DNA from: an uncultured Pelagibacteraceae bacterium
Lineage (GTDB): Bacteria; Pseudomonadota; Alphaproteobacteria; Pelagibacterales; Pelagibacteraceae
Length of the DNA: 64,000 bases
Direction: 5' to 3'
NCBI GenBank assembly: GCA_902586025.1
Contig: CACIFV010000005.1
Coordinates: forward strand, 7,501 to 71,500
Positions 55,051-63,589 of the stretch are shown here, one piece after another. Position numbers and translations under genes: made by a program. A model generated the notes under the pieces. That model made no database searches and was not told where the DNA came from. It saw only the letters and a list, made by a program, of their open reading frames with translations. Positions within the stretch are counted from its first letter, which is position 1. Each line of letters begins with the position of its first letter.

Positions 55051-56193
55051 ATGAAAACTTATAATGAACTGACGTTAGCTCAAGAGCTAATAAAATTTCA
55101 AACAATTAAAACAGAAGATAAAGGTATTATGAATTTCCTTTCAAGGAAACTCTCATCAATAGGTTTTAAATGTCATATAATAAAATCAAAAGGTACAGGT
55201 GCTAAACCTGCATTAAATTTATATGCAAAATTTGGTAAATCAAAACCTAACATTAATTATTTGGGTCATACTGATGTTGTTGCTAACCTCAATAATTGGG
55301 AGTTTCCGCCATTTAAAGCAGTAGTAAAAAAAGGATATTTATATGGAAGAGGATCCCAGGACATGAAAGGTAGTGTGGCATGTTGGATAAGTGCTGTAAG
55401 TAATTTTATTAAAAATAAAAAATTTAAAGGTTCTATATCAATAATAATTACGGCTGATGAAGAAACTACAGGTCATGGTTGTCCAGCCGTTATGAAATAT
55501 CTAAAGAAAAAAAAAGAAAAAATTGATTTTTCGGTAGTAGGCGAACCGTCATCAAATAAATCAGTTGGAGATGAAATCAGGATTGGAAGAAGAGGTTCTA
55601 TGAATGGAACAGTAACAGTATATGGAAAAAGTGGACACTCTGCATTTTATGGGACATATATAAATCCATGTACTGCTCTCGCTAAAATAATATCTAAACT
55701 GAAAAGTGTTCAGCTAGACAGAGGAACAAAGTATATGCCGCCATCAAATTTGGAATTTACAAAAATGAATGTGGATAATATATCTGAAAATGTAGTCCCA
55801 CAATCTGCAAGTGCTAAATTTAATGTTAGATTTAATTCAACTTATGAATCAACATCTTTGAAAAAAAAACTTAGTAAAATTATTAATGCAGTTGCAAAAA
55901 AAGAAAATTGCAAAACTAAAATAGATTATAAAGTAAGTGGAGAAGCATTTTACACAGAGCCAAATAAAGAAATTTATATGGTAAAAAAAGTTGTAAAAAA
56001 AATTACAGGTAAAAATGCAAAATTAAATTGTAGAGGTGGCACAAGTGACAGCAGATTTTTAGGTTCAATACCACGTCTTGAGCTTGGGTTAAGAAATAAT
56101 ACTATTCATATGGTTAATGAAAGAACATCGATTTCAGATTTAAAAAAGTTAACTAAGATTTATAAGAACATTTTACATAATTATTTCGCTTGA
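55051..56193 (+). CDS. dapE: Succinyl-diaminopimelate desuccinylase
   Basis: A di-zinc M20-family amidohydrolase, 380 residues. Metal-site motifs are G-H-T-D-V-V near 71-76, G-R-G-S-Q-D-M-K-G, the catalytic D-E-E, and E-P-S. The dimerisation-domain G-K-S-G-H-S-A block and the C-terminal H-x-V-N-E are present. The stop overlaps the next start by 4 bases. Confidence 0.95.
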   Translation: MKTYNELTLAQELIKFQTIKTEDKGIMNFLSRKLSSIGFKCHIIKSKGTGAKPALNLYAKFGKSKPNINYLGHTDVVANLNNWEFPPFKAVVKKGYLYGRGSQDMKGSVACWISAVSNFIKNKKFKGSISIIITADEETTGHGCPAVMKYLKKKKEKIDFSVVGEPSSNKSVGDEIRIGRRGSMNGTVTVYGKSGHSAFYGTYINPCTALAKIISKLKSVQLDRGTKYMPPSNLEFTKMNVDNISENVVPQSASAKFNVRFNSTYESTSLKKKLSKIINAVAKKENCKTKIDYKVSGEAFYTEPNKEIYMVKKVVKKITGKNAKLNCRGGTSDSRFLGSIPRLELGLRNNTIHMVNERTSISDLKKLTKIYKNILHNYFA

Positions 56194-57119
56194 AAACTGC
56201 AATTATAACATCTGAATCTTCGGAAAAACATATAACAGGCGATGGTCATCCAGAGCAACCGAAGAGAGTAGTTTCAATAATTGATACTTTAAAAAAAAAT
56301 AAAGAGCTGCTTTGGGATAAGCCAGATGTTGTTCCTAATGATATTCTTAATATGACTCATTCTGAGGATTATATTAATAATTTAAAAGACTCATTTCCTA
56401 AAAGTGGCTTAAACTTTTTAGATGGTGATACTGTTGTATCGCCTGGAAGTAAGGATGCAGTATTTCAGGCTGCAGGATCAGCTATAAGTGCAATAGATGG
56501 AATTGAGAATAAAAAGTATAAAAATGCATTTTGTGTAGTACGACCACCAGGACACCATGCTGAAAAAAACAAATCAATGGGCTTTTGCTGTATTTCTAAT
56601 GCAGGTGTTGCAGTTAATTATTTAATAAAAAAATATAATTATAAAAGAATTGCATGTGTAGATTTTGATGTTCATTGGGGAAATGGAAATTATGATGTAA
56701 TGTATGACAACAAAAATTCACTTTATATATCAACACATCAATATCCATTTTATCCAGGTGGCGGCTCAGAAAAAGACAAGGGAAAGTATAATAATTCTCT
56801 TAATATACCTCTTCCTGCTGGCACAAATTCTGAGCAGTATTTTAATGCTTATGATAGAGTTTTAGATAGGTTGATTGAATATAAGCCTGATTACCTAATC
56901 TTTTCTGCTGGCTTTGATGCTCACAAGAACGATCCATTAGCTCAATTTGAACTTTCATCCAATGATTTTTATGAAATAACAAGAAGAACACTAAAAGCAA
57001 CTAATAAATTTACTAACGGGAAAGTAGTATCTTTATTAGAAGGTGGATACGACCTAAAAGCACTTGCTGAGAGCGCTAATTATCATGTAAATGCATTGAT
57101 CGAGTCGGAAAATACATAA
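56190..57119 (+). CDS. Histone-deacetylase-family amidohydrolase
   Basis: A 309-residue class II HDAC-like zinc deacetylase, probably started by TTG at 56190. The R-P-P-G-H-H-A motif has the catalytic His pair at 122-123. Zinc ligands are D160 and H162 in D-F-D-V-H-W-G-N-G, and D243 in G-F-D-A-H. The G-G-Y with the transition-state Tyr lies near 288-290. Bacterial relatives act on acetylpolyamines or acetylated lysines; the substrate here is unknown. It is coupled to dapE and followed after 2 bases by a SET-domain gene. Confidence 0.92.
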   Translation: MKTAIITSESSEKHITGDGHPEQPKRVVSIIDTLKKNKELLWDKPDVVPNDILNMTHSEDYINNLKDSFPKSGLNFLDGDTVVSPGSKDAVFQAAGSAISAIDGIENKKYKNAFCVVRPPGHHAEKNKSMGFCCISNAGVAVNYLIKKYNYKRIACVDFDVHWGNGNYDVMYDNKNSLYISTHQYPFYPGGGSEKDKGKYNNSLNIPLPAGTNSEQYFNAYDRVLDRLIEYKPDYLIFSAGFDAHKNDPLAQFELSSNDFYEITRRTLKATNKFTNGKVVSLLEGGYDLKALAESANYHVNALIESENT

Positions 57120-57121
57120 TC

Positions 57122-57583
57122 ATGAAATTATATAAACAAAAATCATCAAATATTGATAACAAGGGACTGTTTGCATCTAAAAATATAAAAAAAGGAACTA
57201 GAATTATTTACTACATAGGAAAAATAATTACAAAAAAACAAACCGAAAATAATCCAAAATTTGATAACGATAAAGCAATTTATCTTTTTAACTTAAATAA
57301 TAGGTATGATTTAGACGGTGATTTTGCTTACAATACTGCAAGACTTATTAATCACTCTTGTAATCCAAACTGTGAAGTTGAAGGTAAAGGTTTAAAATTA
57401 TGGATTAGTTCTATCAAAGATATAAAAAAAAATGAGGAACTAACTTATGATTATGGATTTAGTTTTGATGAAAATTATAAGGATTTCCCTTGTAAGTGTG
57501 GCTCCAAAAATTGTTGTGGTTACATAGTTAGAGAGGGATCAAGATGGAGAATAAAAAAGAAAAAAGAAAAAAGAAAAATCTAA
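57122..57583 (+). CDS. SET-domain lysine methyltransferase
   Basis: A 153-residue single SET domain protein. The hallmark R-L-I-N-H-S-C-N-P-N-C is at 74-84, E-L-T-Y-D-Y-G-F at 106-113, and a post-SET zinc motif C-x-C-x4-C at 124-131. A very basic tail follows. All residues needed for SAM binding and catalysis seem present. Bacterial SET proteins modify ribosomal or DNA-associated proteins in the cases studied. Its target is unknown; it is cotranscribed with the HDAC-like gene. The stop overlaps the converging truA stop by 4 bases. Confidence 0.92.
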   Translation: MKLYKQKSSNIDNKGLFASKNIKKGTRIIYYIGKIITKKQTENNPKFDNDKAIYLFNLNNRYDLDGDFAYNTARLINHSCNPNCEVEGKGLKLWISSIKDIKKNEELTYDYGFSFDENYKDFPCKCGSKNCCGYIVREGSRWRIKKKKEKRKI

Positions 57584-58320
57584 TAAATAATTTTCTCAAG
57601 ATATAAACCATGTGCAGGGGCAATAGGAGCACAATTTTTTCTAGATTTTGATTTAAATATACTGGTAAATTTTTTTAAGTTCCATTTATTTTCACCAAGG
57701 TATTTTAGTGAACCAACCATGGATCTAACTTGACTCTTAAGAAATGACTTTGACACAAATTGAATTTTTATAACATTTTTAACTTTAGTTATTTTTACTC
57801 TTTTCATGGTTCTTACCGGACTTTTTGCAGCACAATTAGATGCTCTAAAAGTTGAAAAATCATGAGTTCCAATTAATTTTTTTGCTCCCTTTTTCATCAA
57901 TTTAACATCAATTTTTTTTTTAATATGCCACTCTCTGTTAAAATTGATAACTGAAGGAGAAGCATCATTTCTAATTAAATACGTATACCGTCTTTCTTTT
58001 GCAGAATATCTTGAATGAAAAAGTTTATTTTTTTTCTTTATTTTTAAAATAGATATTTTTTTTTTATTTAAAAAGAAGTTTAGTGAATTCAATAATTTAT
58101 CTTTTTGAATAATTTTGTTTGTAGTATCAAAGTGAGCTGATTGCTCTTTAGCATGAACTCCTGTGTCTGTTCGTCCAGACCCGTAAATTTTTATTTTTTC
58201 TTTTAATAGTTTAGTCAAGACAATCTCAATATTTTCCTGGATTGATTTACCTTTTTTTTGAATTTGCCAACCATTGTATAAAGTGCCTTCGTATTCTATT
58301 AGAATCTGATATCTATTCAC
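57580..58320 (-). CDS. truA: tRNA pseudouridine synthase A
   Basis: It makes pseudouridine at tRNA positions 38-40. The 246 residues carry the catalytic Asp in G-S-G-R-T-D-T-G-V-H-A near 48-58. The R-Y-T-Y and V-R-x-M-V-G motifs follow. It overlaps fmt by 8 bases. Confidence 0.96.
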   Translation of the reverse strand: MNRYQILIEYEGTLYNGWQIQKKGKSIQENIEIVLTKLLKEKIKIYGSGRTDTGVHAKEQSAHFDTTNKIIQKDKLLNSLNFFLNKKKISILKIKKKNKLFHSRYSAKERRYTYLIRNDASPSVINFNREWHIKKKIDVKLMKKGAKKLIGTHDFSTFRASNCAAKSPVRTMKRVKITKVKNVIKIQFVSKSFLKSQVRSMVGSLKYLGENKWNLKKFTSIFKSKSRKNCAPIAPAHGLYLEKIIY

Positions 58321-59227
58321 TTGTAATTATTGTTCCTTTTCTAACCTTATTCCCTAATAAAAATTCCTTAATTAATTGAGGATTCTTGCCCTCTTTTTGT
58401 ATCTCAATAATATTTATTGAATTTTCACCACATGCTACTGTCATTTGTTCGTCTATTACTTCACCGATTTTAGCTGACTGCTTGTTTATTTTGGCTTTTA
58501 ATATTTTATATCTTTTGTTGTTAATCTCAAACCATGCACCAGGTTTTGGATATAATCCATTTATTTGAGCAATTATTTTACTAGCACTATTATTCCAATC
58601 TATCTTTCCCTCTTTTTTTTGAATTTTCTTTGCGTATGTAGCTTTTGTATGATCTTGCTCTTTAAATATTGCCTCTCCGTCTAAAACTTTTTGCACATTT
58701 TCTAAAATTTTTTCTGTACTCAAATAAGATAATTTTTCTGATAAAATTTCTGCGTTATCTTGATCAAGAATATCTATTGAATATTTATTACACACTGGTC
58801 CAGAATCTAATTTTTCATCAATTTTCATAAATGATATACCAGTTTTTTTTTCATTATTTAAAATTGATCTTTGGATTGGTGCCGCCCCTCTCCATTTTGG
58901 TAATAATGAAGCATGAATATTCAAAAAACCTTTTTTACTCAAATCAAGAATTTTTTTTGAAATTAATTGTCCGTATGCAACAACAATTACAAGATCTAAA
59001 TTTAATTCTTTAAGATATTCAAATTCTTCATCAATTTTTTTTGGAGTTTTAACTTCTAGATTGAGTTCCTCTGCACATATATGAATTGATGATTTCATAA
59101 ACTTTTGACCTCTATTTGACTTACTTGGAGGCTGAGTAAATACACAGTTAATTTTATATTTTTGATTAATTTTTTTTAGGATAGGCACGGCAAATTGCGG
59201 TGTGCCCATGAATACAATATTTGACAT
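58313..59227 (-). CDS. fmt: Methionyl-tRNA formyltransferase
   Basis: It formylates initiator Met-tRNA. The 304 residues contain the H-A-S-L-L-P-K-W-R-G-A-A-P-I-Q motif near 105-120 and the F-M-G-T-P-x-F-A start. It abuts the def stop directly, so formylation and deformylation enzymes are coexpressed. Confidence 0.96.
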   Translation of the reverse strand: MSNIVFMGTPQFAVPILKKINQKYKINCVFTQPPSKSNRGQKFMKSSIHICAEELNLEVKTPKKIDEEFEYLKELNLDLVIVVAYGQLISKKILDLSKKGFLNIHASLLPKWRGAAPIQRSILNNEKKTGISFMKIDEKLDSGPVCNKYSIDILDQDNAEILSEKLSYLSTEKILENVQKVLDGEAIFKEQDHTKATYAKKIQKKEGKIDWNNSASKIIAQINGLYPKPGAWFEINNKRYKILKAKINKQSAKIGEVIDEQMTVACGENSINIIEIQKEGKNPQLIKEFLLGNKVRKGTIITSE

Positions 59228-59749
59228 TTAAACAACAACTCTATTAGAAGTTTTTTGTTTAGACAATTTTTTTATTATTAAATCTTTTTTGATTTTAGAT
59301 AAATAATCAATTATTAGTTTTCCATCTAAGTGATTTATTTCATGTTGTAAACATGTTGAGAGTAATCCATCACATTCCATTTCTTTCTTGTAACCATTTT
59401 CATCTATATAAGATACGGTACAAATTTCTGGTCTCTCTATCTCAATAAAGGTATTAGGTATTGATAAACAACCTTCCTCATATGTAGACATTTTTTCACT
59501 TAAAGTTTTTATTTGTGGATTAATAAAGCATAAAGGCTTTTTTTCATTTTCATTTTTTGAGACATCTAAAACAACTACTCTTTTAAGTATTCCAACTTGA
59601 ACAGCTGCTAAACCTATACCATTGTGATGGTACATAGTTTCAAATAAATCTTTTATGAGTTTTTTTTCATTAACATCAACTTTATTTAATGGCTCAGATT
59701 TTTTTCTAAGAATATCATCAGGTACTGTGATTAGTTCTTTTACTGACAT
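59228..59749 (-). CDS. def: Peptide deformylase
   Basis: A 173-residue metalloenzyme that removes the N-formyl group. The three motifs are G-I-G-L-A-A-V-Q-V-G, E-G-C-L-S-I-P and Q-H-E-I-N-H-L-D-G. It is the first gene of the def-fmt-truA operon. Confidence 0.97.
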   Translation of the reverse strand: MSVKELITVPDDILRKKSEPLNKVDVNEKKLIKDLFETMYHHNGIGLAAVQVGILKRVVVLDVSKNENEKKPLCFINPQIKTLSEKMSTYEEGCLSIPNTFIEIERPEICTVSYIDENGYKKEMECDGLLSTCLQHEINHLDGKLIIDYLSKIKKDLIIKKLSKQKTSNRVVV

Positions 59750-59763
59750 AGTTTATTTATTAT

Positions 59764-61503
59764 TTAGACTTTTAAAGGCAAGACTTCTATTAGAATTTCG
59801 TTCCTTAAATCTACATTTTTTAGCTCATTCATAGTTGAAACTAATAAATTCACAGTGTTTATATCTAGATCTTCAAGTTTACTTTCACCAACAATATCTA
59901 CTATTTTAATTAATAATAAGCCTAACTCTCCATTCGATAGCATTTGTTTTATCTCAGAGGAAAATTGATAGTTGTATTCATAAAGGTTTGCGTATTTTTT
60001 ATCTATTTTAACGCCATCTGATTTAAGCGATTCAATAAGAATCATATCTTTTGTTGAAAAAACATATTTTTTGTTTCTTTTAATTTTTTTTAAAATATCG
60101 TTTGTTTCCTTTTCAGCTTTAGGCAAACTAGTTTTATTTAAAAAGTAATTTAATAATTTTGACTGATGTATTTTTTTATTATTAAATTTTATCTTTCTCT
60201 CTTTTTTTAAATTGTTGTCGGTATGATTTTCATAAAATGTAGTAAAATTTGAGGGAACATCATCTTTTTTTATTTTTTTTAATATTACTTTGATTTCATT
60301 ATCAAACGCATTATCTAATTTTTTTTTTTGGAAAGATTTATATAGTTCAGACGTCATACTTAATCTTTGCTCGACATCAACAGATAAAAGTAATCTTTGA
60401 TATAATAAAGCTCTGCCCTCATAATCTGGAAGTAGCTTATAAGCATCTTTGGCATTTAATAGTTGTGTTATGTTAAATTGAAATTTTTTATATGTATCTA
60501 GTAGTTCTCTCTCATCAAATATATTTTCGTGAGTTGCTCTTTCTAGTAATCTTAAATCCTCTGGATTTTCAATATCAAAAGAATTTGCATTTTTAAGAAT
60601 ATTTGACGACGACAAATAACTCCAGATATATCTAGGTGAGTCCATTTTTGGCTCGTAATTAAAGTCATTATTTGTTTTATGAGATAAGTGAAAATATAAA
60701 ATATTTTCGTCTGAAATTATTTCATCTTTGCTAGCGTAACCCATTAATATATTAAATTTATTTTCAAAAAAAGTGTCTATCTCATCCAACTCTTTTGATA
60801 AATCGAAAAGTAGTTGAGCTTGTTCTTTTTTATCTTCTAGAATTAAACAATAAATTTTAAAATTATTTAGATACTTATCAGTAATAGCCCCACTAATATT
60901 AAATATTTCACATGCTTTTTTTACTTCAGAGTTTGAAAGAAAATATTCTGAATAAAATTTAATCAATTTATTTTTATTTGAAACTTCAGAGTTATTAATT
61001 AAAAATTCTTTAATTAATTCAAAATCTTTTTTGTTTATTAAATGATTAAATTTAAACTCTAAAAATTCCTCTTCAGTAATATTATTTGTAGGAATATATG
61101 AATTTGTTAGTAAAGCTATATCTAATATTTTTTTTGAAAATTCAGATAAATTTCTATTTAAATTTTTATTTAATATATTTTTAATTAACTCACCATCACT
61201 GTTCGACCACATATCAATTTTTAAGCCATTCTGTGCAGGATCATATAATCCTGCTAATTTTATAGTGGATGACTCGATTTCTTTATTTATTACTATCTCG
61301 GAGCTTGATTGAACTGATAATGTTGTATTAGTATTTAGATTATTACTTGAGTTTATATTTAAAGTAGAATTTTCTTTGTTAATGATGTCTTTTTTTTCAA
61401 TTTTCCATATATCGATGGGTTCATTAGCAAAAGAACAAGTACAAAAAAATAAAATTAACGTAAGTTTGGAAATTGTTTTACTTAATTGTTTTAAAATTTT
61501 CAT
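59764..61503 (-). CDS. Secreted protein of unknown function
   Basis: I do not recognise this 579-residue protein. A signal peptide (about 1-26, probable cleavage after S-F-A) precedes a mostly helical, charged chain with no Cys-based motif, no clear repeat and no membrane segment after the signal. It lies 14 bases upstream of def on the same strand. Its start overlaps a tiny membrane-protein gene by 26 bases, suggesting that the two work together. A periplasmic helical-repeat scaffold is one possibility. Confidence 0.75.
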   Translation of the reverse strand: MKILKQLSKTISKLTLILFFCTCSFANEPIDIWKIEKKDIINKENSTLNINSSNNLNTNTTLSVQSSSEIVINKEIESSTIKLAGLYDPAQNGLKIDMWSNSDGELIKNILNKNLNRNLSEFSKKILDIALLTNSYIPTNNITEEEFLEFKFNHLINKKDFELIKEFLINNSEVSNKNKLIKFYSEYFLSNSEVKKACEIFNISGAITDKYLNNFKIYCLILEDKKEQAQLLFDLSKELDEIDTFFENKFNILMGYASKDEIISDENILYFHLSHKTNNDFNYEPKMDSPRYIWSYLSSSNILKNANSFDIENPEDLRLLERATHENIFDERELLDTYKKFQFNITQLLNAKDAYKLLPDYEGRALLYQRLLLSVDVEQRLSMTSELYKSFQKKKLDNAFDNEIKVILKKIKKDDVPSNFTTFYENHTDNNLKKERKIKFNNKKIHQSKLLNYFLNKTSLPKAEKETNDILKKIKRNKKYVFSTKDMILIESLKSDGVKIDKKYANLYEYNYQFSSEIKQMLSNGELGLLLIKIVDIVGESKLEDLDINTVNLLVSTMNELKNVDLRNEILIEVLPLKV

Positions 61504-61618
61504 TAGGCAAAATTACTTCTATTTTTTTGTTGGGGGATGGGAAATCAATCTGGCTCAAAACAACAATTGACAAAATTAATATAAAAAAAATTATTCCAGC
61601 TTTAATTGCAAATTTCAT
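61478..61618 (-). CDS. Tiny membrane protein (46 residues)
   Basis: A 46-codon ATG frame overlapping the start of the 579-residue secreted protein by 26 bases. Residues about 5-24 form a strong membrane helix, and a short charged tail follows. No family is recognised. The overlap, the strand and the otherwise empty spacer favour a real gene, perhaps anchoring its partner. Confidence 0.5.
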   Translation of the reverse strand: MKFAIKAGIIFFILILSIVVLSQIDFPSPNKKIEVILPNENFKTIK

Positions 61619-61634
61619 ATTATGTTATATTCCT

Positions 61635-61664
61635 TTGTAGTATAATGTTTTAAAAGCATATAAT
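61635..61664 (+). promoter_or_regulatory. Candidate aroK promoter
   Basis: A TTGTAG -35 (61635-61640) and perfect TATAAT -10 (61659-61664) with 18-base spacing lie 51 bases before aroK. The same -35, -10 and spacing occur in front of the SRP RNA. Confidence 0.5.
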
Positions 61665-61714
61665 TTTGTAAAATCAAAATAAGACATATTTGTGTTTTTT
61701 CAACTTAGAAATAT

Positions 61715-62239
61715 ATGGAATCAAATAAAAATCTAGTTTTAGTTGGTATGATGGGTTCAGGAAAGACATTAATAGGAAAATTGATTTCTAAACAAACCAA
61801 ACTTAAATTTATTGATATAGATAATAAAATTGAAGAAAGAGAAAAAATGAAAATTGCAGAAATTTTCAAAAAAAAGGGAGAAAAATACTTCCGTGAATGT
61901 GAAGAAGAAATAACATTATCATGTTTAAAAGCTGAAAAACAAATTTTATCACTAGGTGGAGGTGCATATATTAATACTAATATTAGGAAAGAATGTAAGA
62001 AAAGTTCTTTTAGTTTTTGGTTGAACTGGAAAAAAGATATAATAATAAAAAGAATAAATGGTAGCAAAAAAAGACCTCTAGCTATGACATTAAGTGAAGC
62101 AGATCTAGAGAGACTAATAAATGAAAGAGCTAAAATATATGGTTTGGCAGACTTCACAATTAATTGTGATCAGTTAAATAAAAATGAAATAGCAAATAAA
62201 ATTATAAAAAAATATGAAAACAAAAATAATAAAGGTTAA
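61715..62239 (+). CDS. aroK: Shikimate kinase
   Basis: It phosphorylates shikimate. The 174 residues have the P-loop G-M-M-G-S-G-K-T near 11-18, the D-I-D-N segment near 33-36, and G-G-G-A near 79-82. It overlaps aroB by 26 bases. Confidence 0.96.
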   Translation: MESNKNLVLVGMMGSGKTLIGKLISKQTKLKFIDIDNKIEEREKMKIAEIFKKKGEKYFRECEEEITLSCLKAEKQILSLGGGAYINTNIRKECKKSSFSFWLNWKKDIIIKRINGSKKRPLAMTLSEADLERLINERAKIYGLADFTINCDQLNKNEIANKIIKKYENKNNKG

Positions 62240-63329
62240 AACTAAAAGTAAAAATTACGAAGTTCATATTGGTACCAATCTAATTTCAAAATTAAGAAAT
62301 ATTATAAAAAAAAATAAATTATCATTTTCAAAATGTTTAATAGTAATTGACAGTAAGATACCAAAAAAATTTAGAGCATTACTCTTAAGAAATTTAAAAA
62401 ATCAAAAAATCTATACTTTAAATTTTAGCGCAAATGAGAAAAATAAAAGCAACTTAAGTATCGATAAAATACATAATGTTTTATTTAAAAATAATTTTTA
62501 TAGAGAAGACTGTATAATTTCATTTGGTGGAGGAATTACAGGAGATGTAGTTGGATTTGCGGCTAGCACATTTAAAAGGGGAATAAAATTTATTAACATA
62601 CCCTCCACTTTATTAGCTCAAGTCGACTCTTCGATAGGTGGTAAAACAGGTATTAATAATAAATTTGGAAAAAATCTTGTAGGAAGTTTTTATCAGCCAG
62701 ATTTAGTGATTTCAGATACTAATTTACTACGTACCCTCCCCAAAAGAGAAATTATATGTGGATATGCTGAAATATTAAAAAGTAGTTTAATTGATAAAAA
62801 AAAAAATTTTATTTTTTTAGATAAAAATTTTAATAATATTTTAAATCTCAAAGGAAGTTTTATAATTAATGCAATTTTGAACAGTTGTTTACTTAAAAAA
62901 AAAATTATTGAAAAGGATGAAAAAGAAAAAAATTTAAGAAAATCTTTAAATCTTGGCCATACTTTTGCTCACGCATATGAGGCTAGTCTTGGTTACTCAA
63001 AAAAATTAAATCACGGAGAAGCTGTTATATTTGGTTTAATGAATGCTGTAAATTTTAGTAAAGAAAAAAAAATTATTTCAAATTCAAATTCAGAATTAAT
63101 AAACAATCATATTAAAAAGATAGAAATTAAAAATAAATATAAAGACCTTTTTAATAAAAGGAAAATTACATCAATTCTTAATTTTATGAAAAGTGACAAA
63201 AAAAATAAATCAGACGGTATAAACTTAATTTTAATAAGGAATTTTGGAAAATTAAACCTAAATTATCAGGCCAGATCTGGTGAATTGAACAAGTTTTTAG
63301 TAAAAGAATTAAATAAAGCTTATTTGTAA
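62214..63329 (+). CDS. aroB: 3-dehydroquinate synthase
   Basis: The second step of the shikimate pathway, 371 residues, NAD- and metal-dependent. The G-G-G-I-T-G-D-V-V-G-F block near 103-113 and the metal ligands in N-L-G-H-T-F-A-H and N-H-G-E-A-V are present. The end overlaps the converging bolA by 21 bases. Confidence 0.96.
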   Translation: MKTKIIKVKTKSKNYEVHIGTNLISKLRNIIKKNKLSFSKCLIVIDSKIPKKFRALLLRNLKNQKIYTLNFSANEKNKSNLSIDKIHNVLFKNNFYREDCIISFGGGITGDVVGFAASTFKRGIKFINIPSTLLAQVDSSIGGKTGINNKFGKNLVGSFYQPDLVISDTNLLRTLPKREIICGYAEILKSSLIDKKKNFIFLDKNFNNILNLKGSFIINAILNSCLLKKKIIEKDEKEKNLRKSLNLGHTFAHAYEASLGYSKKLNHGEAVIFGLMNAVNFSKEKKIISNSNSELINNHIKKIEIKNKYKDLFNKRKITSILNFMKSDKKNKSDGINLILIRNFGKLNLNYQARSGELNKFLVKELNKAYL

Positions 63330-63569
63330 AGAATGAATATCAGTTTTCAATTCTTCACTTAAAATTTTGTAGATTACTTTATTGGACTGAATTCTATTCG
63401 TTTTTTTTAATATTTCAGAATTTATTTCTAATTTAATATGATATTTGCCTTTCTGATGTGAATTGTGTTTTAAATGCTTATAAGTGTTGTCAATTATCTT
63501 TACATTTTTTATAGAACTGTTGTTCAAAAGTTTATTTTCAATTTTTTTTGAAAGTTGATTAATATCCAT
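63309..63569 (-). CDS. BolA family protein
   Basis: An 86-residue BolA-like protein, started at the ATG at 63569; the longer frame upstream would overlap the divergent J-domain gene. BolA proteins pair with monothiol glutaredoxins in iron-sulfur trafficking. The I-N-S-E-x-x-x-K-T-N-R-I-Q-x-x-x-x-I-Y block marks the family. The position next to a J-domain gene is common in alphaproteobacteria. Confidence 0.85.
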   Translation of the reverse strand: MDINQLSKKIENKLLNNSSIKNVKIIDNTYKHLKHNSHQKGKYHIKLEINSEILKKTNRIQSNKVIYKILSEELKTDIHSLQISFI

Positions 63570-63589
63570 TAAAATTGATATTATATTAT

